This document shows positions 12,734 to 23,453 of a DNA stretch of 64,000 bases, in pieces; within the stretch, counting starts at the first letter, position 1, and each line of letters starts with the position of its first letter. The position numbers and the translations under genes are program-made. The DNA is from Metaphire vulgaris (Eukaryota; Annelida; Clitellata; Crassiclitellata; Megascolecidae), in contig CM030833.1 of assembly GCA_018105865.1 (NCBI GenBank), forward strand, positions 12,199,381 to 12,263,380, written 5' to 3'. The notes beneath the pieces are model-generated. The model did not search any database and was not told the origin of the DNA. It worked only from the letters and a program-made list of their open reading frames with translations.

Positions 12734-13404
12734 AGTTTGGTTCAGCTTGGTAAGGCGAAGATGCTTTACTTCTTTTCTTCATGTCCCTCTTCAGTTAGGT
12801 TGTCTCGTCTCTGAAGGGAGAAACCGTAAAAAGATTAACAGAACAGTCCGTTGATTTTTTTGTTTCATACAAAGTCAAAATCAGCGTTTCTACATCTTCT
12901 ATGACGCTTATCAAATTTATTACGCAAGCAAGTCTTTCGGTATTTTAGCAACTGATAAAATCACCAAAGTACGCGGAAATCAGTAGCCTATTTGTAGCGA
13001 CTTTCGACTGATTTAACGTGATTTAGAGTTATTCTCACGCATGCATTTTGATTCTAATAACTGAACGCATCCTTCTGGCCGCATCTGTTTAACAATATGT
13101 GATTAACTGCATAATGCGCCTTAAAATCGATATCTAGGCCTACCCTCAAATTCGTTGAAGCTAAATTGCGCAACTGTGTTAGACTAAAGGCTGACAAACT
13201 GGCATCATCATGTACATGTATGGCATGTCAAAATTTCAACATGCTGAACAACTGGTTTCAACCGATCAGGTTTTCTATAACATGGAACTATAATCATTCA
13301 AAAAAATAAATATTCAATATTAATAACAAATAAGCTTATAATAAAAAAATTGATAATATGTAGGCCTAATGACTTCCAACTTTCAAATGACGGTATTTTG
13401 TCGA

Positions 13405-13410
13405 TTTATT
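13405..13410 (-). terminator. Poly(A) signal AATAAA for the LZTS-like gene
   Basis: AATAAA on the minus strand, about 127 nt downstream of the LZTS-like stop codon. The position is suitable; usage is inferred. Confidence 0.45.
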
Positions 13411-13536
13411 GCAACATTCTGCAGCGTCTGAACACATTTACTGGTGTCCAACGAATTCACGGTTGTCGATTTAACATCTGAACAACGATAATGCCTAGCA
13501 ACAACGGTTGCCAAAAAACCCAGGAGCATCGAACAG

Positions 13537-14952
13537 TCAACAGAACGATTCGTCCATCGTGACGCGCAGACATTCGGTGTCATGACGCTCAAGTTCTGAC
13601 GTCATCTGCTGTACCTCGATTTCGAGTAGTTTGTTTTTTCGCGCCATTTGTACGTAGTTCAGCTGTAGGTGTTTCTGGTAGTTGATGACTTTGGTCTTTT
13701 CGTCCACCCACTGGCTTCGTTCTTGTTCCAGCGTCGCTTTCAGTTCGTCGAGCTGTTTCCGTGCGACGCTCAGTTCGACCTTGAACGATTCGGCGAGACC
13801 GAGACCGTCGAAAGAAGACGACGACCGCGAATCCGGATTTGATTCGTACTTTTCGATGCGACATTCGAGGCTGAGCTTCTGTTCGTTGGTTCTGCTGAGG
13901 TCGTGTTTCAGGCGATTGATGGTGGTCAGCAGGCGATGGATCTCGCCGTTCTTGCAGTCGATTTCGATTTCGTTGTCCTTGAGCGCCAGTTGAGCGGACA
14001 CGAGTTCCGTCGATCTGTTCGACGCCTCGTCGACTGCGTTCTTCAGCTGAGATCTCAGAACGTCGATCTCCATCGTCATCTGTCTCAGTTCCAGAACGAG
14101 TCCTTCGATCTTCGTTCTCAGGTCGTCGCCGTCGCCGTCTTCGCCGTCACTTCCGCCGGGTTCTTTGGCGGTTCTTTCGAGATTCTGTCTCAGGTCTTTG
14201 TTCTCCTGTTGCAGCTTGAAGATCTGCAGCAGCAGGCTCTGTTCCGTTCGAAACGACTTCTGCTGCTGACCGCGCAGCTTCAACTGCCACTCGTGAATCG
14301 CGTCGCCCATCTCCATCTCCCAGTTCTGTCGCCTCTCTTCGAACACCTCCATCATCGCCGTCTCGTTCCGCTCCATCGTCCCCTCAGCGCCCGAATCTCC
14401 AGCTCCTTCTCCCGCAGCATCGCCTCCAGCTCTCCGACGCCGCTGTCGCACGGCGACGGCGTATCGGCGCTGGTGAAGCCCCGCCGATGCCGTCGCCGAG
14501 AGGACGACGACGCCGCCGACGACGACGATCCGGAGCTCCGCTCGCAGCGCCCTCTCGACGGCGACGGCGGCGTTCGTCGTCGTCGTCGTCGCGCAGACGC
14601 CGGCGTGATCGGAGTTGAGACGCTTACGGTAGGAGGCTGAGTCGCCGCAGCCGCCGCCGCCGTCGCCACCGCAGGAAGACTTTCCCGATCGGCGGTCGAC
14701 GGAGTCAGCGTCCGGAAACGAGGAGTTCTGGGAGACGCTCGAACTGCTGCTCAGGTTCTGCCACTCCCTCGACGCGTACCCGTCGTCGACGGCGGCGGCG
14801 GCGACGCCGTGGGACGGGGTGGTCTTGGAGACGCGATCGAGGGAAGAATTCTGCGACGACCCCTTGCGAGTCGAGGTTTCGTAGACGGAGGTGGAAGACG
14901 AGGAGGGAACTGGTTTAAACGGTATCGGTTTCACAATTGGATGATCAATCGC
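13537..14952 (-). CDS. LZTS/N4BP3-family Fez1-domain coiled-coil protein, 3' coding exon
   Basis: The acceptor TTTTGTTCTTGTAG precedes 14952. The exon opens AIDHPIVKPIPFKPVPSS, matching the conserved 'RP(T/S)AFKPV' segment of LZTS1-3. A Ser/Gly-rich linker follows, then the coiled coil: GELEAMLREKELEIRALR (14441-14384, read in another frame), MERNETAMMEVFEERRQNWE, LLLQIFKLQQENKDLR, a long heptad region, then KVINYQKHLQLNYVQMARKN, the best-conserved LZTS C-terminal block. It ends ...MDESFC and a TGA at 13539-13537. LZTS proteins are scaffolds in postsynaptic density and Wnt/cytoskeletal control. Two compensating single-base frame shifts sit at about 14465-14605 and 14380. Orthology to one vertebrate paralogue is not claimed. 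Confidence 0.85.
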   Translation of the reverse strand, partial: AIDHPIVKPIPFKPVPSSSSTSVYETSTRKGSSQNSSLDRVSKTTPSHGVAAAAVDDGYASREWQNLSSSSSVSQNSSFPDADSVDRRSGKSSCGGDGGGGCGDSASYRKRLNSDHAGVCATTTTTNAAVAVERALRAELRIVVVGGVVVLSATASAGLHQRRYAVAVRQRRRRAGGDAAGEGAGDSGAEGTMERNETAMMEVFEERRQNWEMEMGDAIHEWQLKLRGQQQKSFRTEQSLLLQIFKLQQENKDLRQNLERTAKEPGGSDGEDGDGDDLRTKIEGLVLELRQMTMEIDVLRSQLKNAVDEASNRSTELVSAQLALKDNEIEIDCKNGEIHRLLTTINRLKHDLSRTNEQKLSLECRIEKYESNPDSRSSSSFDGLGLAESFKVELSVARKQLDELKATLEQERSQWVDEKTKVINYQKHLQLNYVQMARKNKLLEIEVQQMTSELERHDTECLRVTMDESFC

Positions 14953-15150
14953 CTACAAGAACAAAAACCACCTCGATTTGAAATCTAGCAATCTTCTTGT
15001 TTTACGCAATTAACGCAAGACCAGCGAAAGACCGTTCGGGTGCTTTTGGGATTCGTCGTCGACGGGAAAAACAGAAAAACGTCTGAGCGAAAGATAACGA
15101 GAGACCTTTTCAAGATGCGAAAGAAAACTACTTTTATTGCGTTCATTTAA

Positions 15151-15223
15151 CCCTCTGAACCTTGGTCTCCCTAGCGATTAGGCCGTATAGGTCCTGCGCT
15201 GATCTGGTGCCGCGTTCAAAGGG
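15151..15223. mobile_element. 73-bp piggyBac-like miniature element
   Basis: TTAA (15147-15150), then CCCTCTGAAC as left end and GTTCAAAGGG as right end, then TTAC. This fits a TTAA target duplication with one later change, as in piggyBac. It lies in the large LZTS intron. Confidence 0.55.
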
Positions 15224-15323
15224 TTACTTATTATCAGAGCCTAAATTATAAATTTTAGTCCAATGAAGGTTTTAATGATACGCATAGATTCGGAAGAGTT
15301 GAAATAATATTTGGAAATGAAAG

Positions 15324-15327
15324 GAGA

Positions 15328-15404
<77 letters not shown>
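15324..15404 (+). repeat. (GA)n microsatellite
   Basis: About 80 bp of GA repeats with one AC interruption; its right flank ends in the MITE-like CACGCTACGCCACTG near 15427. Confidence 0.9.
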
Positions 15405-15405
<1 letters not shown>

Positions 15406-16403
15406 CAAGCCCCCTGCCCTCAAAGTCACGCTACGCCACTGGAGGGCGTTAGTCTGACGCAGGCAATTGACACACCTCTCATTTAATGGCTGCATATATC
15501 ATCAGCAAAAATTATGTTAGACAATGTTTAATTTGTCGAGGTGTTGGGGGTTAGCATCCCATCTTATCCCAATGGTTGAAAGCAAGTCTTAACCGTTCCT
15601 TGTTAACCCAACCGGAAGTTGAAACTTTTGGGATAGTGGTAATCCGATTTCCCCACTGCTTTTGTAAAAATCGAAATTTTTGCGGAAAATGCCAATAAAT
15701 TCTCTACATCTGTTACCGTTTTTCTGCGAAAAAACACTTAATGATGACAGACTATTGGGAGCAGAGAGTGGGGTCGCGGGAGAAAACCTGCGTCCCGGAC
15801 GTTCGCAAGAGCTTCAAAGCTGTCGAAATGAACGGGCGAGTCGGCTCCGCTTAGAGTTTAATTGGGAAGACAGGAGAAGTTCAGCATTGACTGGGTTAGC
15901 GTTCAATTAAAACTCGCTTAACCAAATGCTAAGCGGACCGCGGGTGCATGAGAGTCAGTGGGCTTTGTATGGGCAATGATTTTCGTTCGCAGACAGTCTG
16001 AGAGATGCGTTCAAACGCATTAAAACCAATTATTGTTACGCGAAAACAGTCTTCAAAGTCGTTTAAAACTTCTCATTAGAGTCACATAGGATCGAGACGA
16101 CGTCTACTGCAAACGGGAGCGCTGAATATGAAACCGGTTTTTGCGTTTCTTTGTTCACAGCTTTCTTGCATCCTGTAGCCTATATCGTGATCGAAATCTG
16201 GTCGGTAGATATAGAAGCACAGCCAGGGTTGAAGTACCGCTGATGTAATATTTACGATCGTGCGTTGGCGTAAAGTAGGAAAGAGAAAGGAAGCGTTTGT
16301 GTTAAGTGGCAACTGCAGGAAGAGATTTATGTATACAGGTGTTGTTGGGAGATGATCTTAGGCGCCAGATACCCTTAGAACTAATTTGCCCCCGATAGCT
16401 ATG

Positions 16404-16405
<2 letters not shown>

Positions 16406-16466
<61 letters not shown>
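16406..16466 (+). repeat. (CT)n microsatellite
   Basis: Pure CT array of about 60 bp in the LZTS intron. Confidence 0.9.
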
Positions 16467-16471
<5 letters not shown>

Positions 16472-16552
16472 TCAACCAGGGACCAACCACCAATACCCTT
16501 AGTGAAATGTCTGCGTAACAAAGGAACTGTTTTGACTGAAAGTACTGCTCAG

Positions 16553-16856
16553 CAGCGGCGGTTCCAGGATTTCTTGGTGGAGTGGGGGGATGAATGAATT
16601 CATAGAAAGTTGGTGGGGGGATGAAAGTAGAAGGAAAAACCGCTAAAATTTGTCGAAAAGGCAGGAAAAATGGAATGTTATTCCTCATTTTTCTGCATTT
16701 TTACCGAAAAATAGGCTGACAAGCAAAAAATGGTCAAGGTCATGCCCGGTTAGTTTTACTAGGATTTTACCCAAAAGTAGGTTTCACAAGCAAAAAAGTC
16801 CGAAAAGTCCGGTGGGGGATGCATCCCCACTCGTCCCCCACATGGAACCGCCACTG
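16553..16856. mobile_element. hAT-like MITE with perfect 8-bp TSD
   Basis: The left end is CAGCGGCGGTTCCAGGA and the right end TGGAACCGCCACTG. Identical 8-bp repeats CTGCTCAG flank it (16545-16552 and 16857-16864). The interior holds two copies of the shared core in minus orientation (GACAAGCAAAAAA near 16718 and CACAAGCAAAAAAG near 16787). It encodes nothing. Confidence 0.85.
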
Positions 16857-16901
16857 CTGCTCAGCAACGCCCTCCACGTCGCGACAGCATCGAATTCTAA
16901 G

Positions 16902-16903
<2 letters not shown>

Positions 16904-16953
<50 letters not shown>
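16904..16953 (+). repeat. (CT)n microsatellite
   Basis: Pure CT array about 40 bp right of the MITE at 16553-16856. Confidence 0.9.
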
Positions 16954-16956
<3 letters not shown>

Positions 16957-16959
16957 CAT

Positions 16960-18378
16960 TATTCGGCAGAGATATCTTAAGACACAGACTATCATAATTT
17001 CTCCATAGGCAGTTGATTAACTACTCAGTGAGTTGTGTAGGCTTCTTAATAGCAGAAAACATTTAATGGACCTTCCCTCGTGTAGTCTATCCCCGTCAGT
17101 GGGCACTGCATTATCCATCATTTTCTTCTCATCTCCATTCGTGCATTTGCATGAGAGCATTATGCGTCATTCAGCGTATACAGATCTTTCGAATCCAATT
17201 TCTAGGCCCCTATAGAGATACTCGAGAATTAGATCTTAACAATTAATTTGTGGAAGCAAAAAAGGTCGTCAACTTTTTTTCACAGACTTGTCAGGTCGAA
17301 AGTGTCTTCCCCCCTCCCCCCGAAAAACAGTGAAATGACGTCTCTGATTCTCCTCCTACTCTTCTTCTTCTTCGCTATTTACGGCACTCGTAACGCCCCA
17401 CACATCTAGTCTGAGACCACCCATGCAGACGCAGATCTTAGCTCCGGTATTATCTCGACAGGAGTTTTTCTATAAGTCAATTTATTGAGAAAAAGCAAAC
17501 AGCGCGATTCGTGTCTCTTTGTCTGTATTCCCGTCTATCTACATTCTACAGTGTGTGTGTCTGTCCAATTGCTGCAGGAGAAGACTTTTTAAAGCACTAT
17601 AGTTTGTTTGCTCAATGACTTCCTTGGTTGGATTATATAGAGAATTAGAGATATGCGATTTTTCCCCTCGGCAATTATTGCCTCCATATATAGAGCTCTA
17701 ACTGAATTCGACTTGCTTGACTTCAATGACGTCAATGAGGCGAAAAGAGTTCGCGAAAATTGACCCAACGCCAAAAACTACAGAAGCATGTCGTAAAAGT
17801 TCGATCTAATCGCAGCTATGCATATTTAGACGAATATAACTTATACAGTTCGTGATATAAATTAATCACTGTAATATAATAATTACTGCAATAATTTGAT
17901 AGAAAAATGCATTCCTTGCAGTAGTGCAACTTAAAGCACTTGAACTAAAGAGTGAGGCGCTTAAACCAGGGTGAATGAGGCGGTCCTCTTCTTCTTCTTC
18001 TCCTACGTTAGTGACCATGGATTTCCACTTTGTTCAAGCTTGACTTCCTTTTATTAATTCGATGTTGTTCTTTACTCCCTCAATTCCTTCTCGTAGGCAC
18101 TTTTCTGGTTACTGCCAAATGCTCCAGGCCTTCCTTCCTCATTATGTGACTTTTTCTCAGACGTTCAAACGTGAACCAGTCCTATATGACGATTCAGGTA
18201 CATTAGAACATAAGAATTCATCTTATCCTACATAAAAGGTTTAACGAAGCAACATGCAGAAAAGACGAAGAAATAAAAACAAGAAATGGCCATGTGCGAA
18301 TTATCCAATATCCAAACAGAACTTCCAACTCACTCATCCTCTGATGTTACCTTGTTATTTAGGAAGATGGGAACTAAA
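16960..18378. other. Intronic stretch, nothing recognised
   Basis: Part of the large LZTS intron. Unique-looking AT-rich sequence with one minus-orientation copy of the GCAAAAAAGGTCGTC core near 17256. No gene seen. Confidence 0.4.
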
Positions 18379-18380
18379 TT

Positions 18381-18448
<68 letters not shown>
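18381..18448 (+). repeat. (GA)n microsatellite
   Basis: Pure GA array of about 68 bp. Confidence 0.9.
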
Positions 18449-18451
<3 letters not shown>

Positions 18452-18987
18452 CGATATCAAATACTACGAATAACAAAGAAAGTCTTCTTTGACGCCAGAA
18501 ACTATTATCAAATCTGTAGGTCTCTTTGCAACTGGGTGCGCATTTGAGAATATTGGATTCAAAGGATGCATTGAGATTCTGACTGAAATTGCAACAGATT
18601 CTGCGAAGACAGCCTGTTTCCATATACATTGGTGTTATTACTTAGTCTGGTTCTTTTTTAAACGGCTGAGAAAAAGATCGTAAACATCCTTTTATTCTCT
18701 CAACTTCTTCCCACAGTTCCCATCGCCAAGACAGTTCAGACAACCTGTTCGATGCTTTTGTAAGAACTGAAAAAGAGTCAAGGGCGTTGCATCAAAACTC
18801 AGACCGGAAATTCAGTCTAATTTTTATAACCTCTCAGGCAGCAGCACCGTTCCGATAACGAATCGCAGATCACTTTTAAAACGTCTTTATTTTCCTTACA
18901 GTCAAATACGGACGCCTTGGAGTCTAATGATAACAACAACAACAGTAAATCTTACGTTTATTAAATGCATGCTTCTCATCAGCACGT

Positions 18988-18988
18988 C

Positions 18989-19062
<74 letters not shown>

Positions 19063-19075
19063 CATCATCATCATC
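18988..19075 (+). repeat. (AAT)n then (TCA)n microsatellite
   Basis: AAT array to about 19062 followed by four TCA units. Confidence 0.9.
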
Positions 19076-19346
19076 GAGGGAAACTGCGCATTTGACAAAA
19101 CTATGGAATATGGAGCAAACATTTGAAACTACAGTATTATTCGAATAATCTTTAGGTGCTCTGTCCAAAGACAGGTCCCATACTCCAGCTTCGCCACTCC
19201 TCTCTATCTTGAGTTTTTTCTTTAGGGTTTAATACTAGTTGTTTGGTGTATGATCGAACATCCACTCCAGCATTGATGTTCATTGATGTCCTTTTAGTGC
19301 TTTCCCTTTTATCCTCCCCTCTAGTATAGTACTTCTCTTAGCAGGC

Positions 19347-19349
<3 letters not shown>

Positions 19350-19409
<60 letters not shown>
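19350..19409 (+). repeat. (CT)n microsatellite
   Basis: Pure CT array of about 60 bp. Confidence 0.9.
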
Positions 19410-19412
<3 letters not shown>

Positions 19413-19497
19413 AACATGACCTGTCCACTTCTTTTGTTTGTACAATTTGTACTCCAATACGAATTGTGTTTATTAGGAATTTCATCTCTTCTATGAG

Positions 19498-19760
19498 GGA
19501 CGGTAAGTTAGCAGAGTGGTAATAACACTGGACGATAGTGCAGAAGGTCGTAGGTTCGATACTCGCAGGAGTCCTAAGACCGACTCAGTCTTACTCGTTA
19601 GAGGGCGGTGGTAAAAATGAGGATCAGCATTAATCGGTGAGGTAAACGTGGATCGGGGAAAATTAACGGCAACTTACCCCAGATTAATGGTTCATACCGT
19701 CTACGTCTCTGATTGTTAACACCGTAACCCAGCACTCGGATTTGAGTACCTTTACCTCTC
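19498..19760 (+). mobile_element. tRNA-derived SINE
   Basis: A box TTAGCAGAGTGGT (19508-19520) and B box GGTTCGATACTC (19553-19564) are 33 nt apart, followed by a non-tRNA body. The head looks tRNA-like, but the 3' half does not close a cloverleaf and no poly-T terminator follows. The body differs from the 5915-6165 SINE, so this is a separate family. Confidence 0.7.
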
Positions 19761-19899
19761 TTCTATTCTCTTCCAAACCTCTTCATTGGCTCTCTTTTTC
19801 ATCCGCTGATGTTTTCATTCTTCTCCAAATCCATATCTCAAATGCCTCTAGTCTCTCTGACTGATCTTTTCCGGCTTGACCTGCATGGCTCTAATTCAA

Positions 19900-20160
19900 T
19901 TTGGATTTGGTGCGTCATCGACTGATGCCCTGGGCATTGGTAGTGGCGCTATAGAAGTTGATTGCTTGATGTCCTCTTTCAAGGCGTCCTTTATACTTAT
20001 TCCGTCCACCACTACTCCATCTTCTGCGTTCTCAGATGCTTCTCTTATAAGTTCTTCTGTTTAAATGTTGAATAGCAGCGGTGAGAGAGGTCTTCTTTGT
20101 CTTACCTCTTCCCAGCGTTCCAGGCTCACAGTCTTTTCCATTCACCGGATAGATATTGAT
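19900..20160 (-). pseudogene. Non-LTR retrotransposon reverse transcriptase fragment
   Basis: Read on the minus strand, VRQ..RPLSPLLFNI is followed by EELIREASENAEDGVVVDGI. This is the 'GVRQGCPLSPLLFNIY.EELI.EA' block of RTE/jockey-type reverse transcriptases. One stop interrupts it and the flanking motifs are missing. It ends near GCGCTATAGAAG (about 19947). Confidence 0.65.
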
Positions 20161-20276
20161 TGATACATGCAGAGGTTTCCTAAGAGATTCCTGTCTCTGT
20201 AGCCTATTCACATTTATCGGAGTCCTTGAGACATTCTTCTGAGTACTTGAGGTAGAGCCGGCATAGACATAATAAT

Positions 20277-20710
20277 TGTACAGGTCTACATGCCAACAAC
20301 TGACCATCCAGATGAAGAAGTGGAGAACATATAATACGATAAGCTGGAGAACATAATTGAAGATGAAAAAGAGGAACAAGCCTACTTTCTAATGATGGGA
20401 GATTCGAACGTCGTGGTAGGTGAAAAGGAAGGCGAGAAAAGTAGGCCCTACGTGTGCGACTTGGCCTTGGGAACCAAAACGATTAATAGGGAGCAAAACC
20501 TCCAGAATTCCGGAGAACACTTGGAGATGGAAGACGATGCCGATTAGATTACATCATAGTAAGGGGAAAATACCTAAACAGCGTGAAGAACTCCCACTCA
20601 TACCCAGGTGCTGACACGGACCACAACCTGTTGGCAATGAAAGCAACCATCAAGCTTAAATTCCCAAGACGTAAAACAGACAACCCGCGATGGGACTTAG
20701 AAGAGAAATT
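20277..20710 (+). pseudogene. LINE AP-endonuclease fragment
   Basis: VYMPTTDHPDEEVENIYDKL near 20290, then LMMGDSNVVVG near 20390, then LDYIIVRGKYLNSVKN and PGADTDHNLLAMKA (about 20540-20650). These are the central and C-terminal motifs of a LINE endonuclease domain, with catalytic D and DH. A frame change lies near 20420. It is head to head with the reverse-transcriptase piece on the other strand, so the two are rearranged or from separate insertions. Confidence 0.65.
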
Positions 20711-20984
20711 CAGTATAATATATGTATAGTTGCTTTTAAGATTTCATTTGAAGAAATCAAGCTGAGCAGAGTTTATCGTATCAACATATACTGTATAATA
20801 CCATGCGGAGAAATGCGGAGTTTCTGACGCTGCAGTCTAAAGTTTGCGGGGGCGTCTTAAAATGTGCAACTGACATCGGGAAGCAGACGCTTCAAGCATG
20901 ATCAAACATGACCACCTTTCAATCAGTCATTAAAGAAGCGCAATCAATGAGAGAAAATACTTCATAGATGGTTTAATTAGAGTC

Positions 20985-20987
<3 letters not shown>

Positions 20988-21016
<29 letters not shown>

Positions 21017-21054
21017 CTTCTTCTTCTTCTTCTTCTTCTTCTTCTTCTTCTTCT
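20988..21054 (+). repeat. (TTC)n microsatellite
   Basis: Pure TTC array of about 67 bp. Confidence 0.9.
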
Positions 21055-21059
21055 TGTGG

Positions 21060-22214
21060 CAGACAGCTGGCAATTTTTTTCCTTTTAGTTAGCTTCTGCT
21101 TTGTTATGGGAATAGCAGGTTGGGCGTATTCCTTCGGGAAATTAAGGGATCTTGATGGGTGTCGGCTTGATATTCGATAGCCTCCGCAATCTCACGCATC
21201 TTGTAAGTTTAAACGAAACCTCAGGTTTTAACACGATCATTGTTTTGGAAAATAGACGAAAATGCTTAAAAGCTCTTTACTTAAAACTTAAAAACTCTTT
21301 GATGAAACGACAGACAGCTTAAACTAAGCACAGGTTGTCAGATTCTCAGTGTAAACAGTGCACTTTACCCACGGACGTTTTCCAACAAAAATAAAATTCA
21401 CATGCCACGTTCCCACCTAATTTAACAAATTTCACTTTTCACAAGGTTTCAAAGACGATCAATCTTATGTACAGACTTTAAACAAATAAATTCAGCAAAA
21501 GCAGACCTTTGTGGCCGCATGTGTCTAGTTTAGAATTGCGAGATTAGATAAATAAAACGCCGTAGAAACCTAAAATATTGCAGAAATAAGACTTGCCTTA
21601 GCGCGCGTTTTACTGGAAATCATTACTATCCCCATGTATACGCCAAGGAATCACATTTCTTTAAATCTGTTGGTCTACGTTCATATAGGCGCAGACGATT
21701 TTTGGTAACACGGGTATAATGTAAAATAGAAGACTGCCAGACCTGAGACCGCAAACGCAACACAAACAACGCTGCTTGCAAACCTGGCTAATAAAAGTCA
21801 AGCGATGGTTTGTACGAAACCTATGCGAAGGGGTAAAAATCATCGGTAATCTTCAAACTGAGAAAATTCTATATGGCTTTAAACAGAATCGTCTGCTGAA
21901 AAATAACAATTTTTTTCATTGATTGTGAAAAAAGTAAAAGATCATCGTGCAATTTTAACAGAAAATCAGTTTGAACCGATTTTTATCCCGATTATTTTCA
22001 TAAAGCACTGCCCCAGAATTTAGCAACCGCTCCATGCAATTACACTAAGCATGCATAGACGCGAATACTGAATACTCGTGAACCAAACATTCTGTATCGT
22101 TGAAGTATTCGTCTACACAAGTGAACATTGGATATCTGTGACTGGGTATAGCTCTGTGCAGATACGTTCCGAGTTTTGCAAATCTATCACTTTGGTGAAA
22201 ATTTGCCATTTTTA
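21060..22214. other. Intronic stretch, nothing recognised
   Basis: Unique-looking AT-rich intron DNA; no gene, array or delimited element seen. Confidence 0.4.
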
Positions 22215-22361
22215 CAGTGGCGAGGCCACGAGGAGGTTTTGGGGGTTTGAACGCCCCCACTTGCCATCTGGGCCACCCGTGAGATTAGTGCAAAATTTCA
22301 GAGAAATTTTTTGTGAGGAGGGAGTAGGGGAATGGTTGAGGGTCGGCTCTACTATCAGGCG

Positions 22362-22496
22362 TTCTCTATATAGCTATATAACAAGTTCTCTATATATCTA
22401 TATAACAAGTTCTCTATATATCTATATAACAAGTTCTCTATATAGCTATATAACAAGTTCTCTATATAGCTATATAACAAGTTCTCTATATATCTA
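22362..22496 (+). repeat. 24-bp minisatellite, about six copies
   Basis: The unit is TTCTCTATATATCTATATAA plus CAAG; alternate copies have AGCTAT in place of ATCTAT. The sixth copy is split by the mariner insertion and resumes at 23454 with TATATAACAAG. Its 24-bp length keeps frame open, giving a spurious ORF. Confidence 0.9.
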
Positions 22497-23453
22497 CAGG
22501 GTGTAAAAGTGAAAAGGGCACCCCTTTATGATATTTAATATCTCGGCTGCGTGTATAGCGATTTCAATGAAATTTATAGGCCATATACCTGCGAATGTTT
22601 CTGATGTAATTGCCAAATTTCATGCTGATAGCTTTCGAAGTTTAGAGTTTGCTAAAATATGGCCAAAAAACTAAAGAGACACAAATTTTAAAATTGACAA
22701 ACAGAAGATAACGTCATAGTAATTTGTATCGTTTTTAAGTCTAAAATTGCGTCGTTGTCATTGCGCCAGACAAGGTCAAGGGTTACTTATGGCTAACAGA
22801 TAAACACAGCAGCATTATGATTGGCTGCAGGACTGTCATGATATGCTTGAATAAGATTTCATATTCCAGCAAGACGGAACACCAGCACACTCTGCTCTCA
22901 GGACCCAGAATTTTCTGTAGCAACATTGTCCAGATTTCACCAAGAAAGATGACTGGCCACCCAACTTCCACGTCTGGGGAATCATGCTCGACAGATATCA
23001 AAAGTATCAGCCAAAGCCACAAAACATCACGGAGTTGAAGACGGTGCTGAAGAATATTTGGGAGAGTTTGCCTGAGAACCAGATCAAGAAGTCGATACTG
23101 TTAGTGAAGAAGCGCTTGTCGGCATGTGTGAAGGCATAGGGGGGCATTTTGAGCACCTGCTCCCGTAGCAAATAATCTGAATCCCCTTTAAAACGGCCCT
23201 GAAAAGGCCCTGAAAATAAATAAAAATTTTATCACTTTATTATGACGTTGTATTCCAATGTCAATTTCAAAATGTGGGTCTCTTTAGTTTTTTGGCCATA
23301 TTTCAGCAAACACTAAAGATATCAGCATGAAATTTGGCAATTGCATCAAAAACATTCGCAGGTATATGGCCTATAAATTTCATTGAAATCGCTATACACG
23401 CAGTCGAGATATTAAATATCATAAAGGGGTGCCCTTTTCACTTTTACACCCTG
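22497..23453 (+). mobile_element. Mariner/Tc1-type element with long inverted ends, TA target site
   Basis: The left end is CAGGGTGTAAAAGTGAAAAG; its inverted copy ends at 23453. TA flanks both sides (22495-22496 and 23454-23455). The inverted ends continue for about 190 bp with few mismatches. The interior (about 22864-23160, plus strand) encodes the tail of a mariner-type transposase: FQQDGTPAHSALRTQNF, then WPPNFHVWGIML and a terminal CVKA..GGHFEHL. The segment expected between WPPN and VWG, which holds the third catalytic acid, is missing; there is also an internal stop and no N-terminal DNA-binding domain. It is a dead, internally deleted copy. Confidence 0.88.

Noticed and set aside
13903..14640. 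245-residue plus-strand ORF rich in Leu, Gln and Arg
   Set aside because: Antisense shadow of the LZTS-like coiled-coil exon, which has family similarity, a splice acceptor and a matching stop.
22362..22496. Regular 24-bp repeats as a possible CRISPR-like array
   Set aside because: Head-to-tail tandem repeats without spacers, in a eukaryotic genome.
22078..22506. 142-residue ORF ending in repeated SLYSYITS units
   Set aside because: The 24-bp minisatellite keeps any frame open; no start context or domain.
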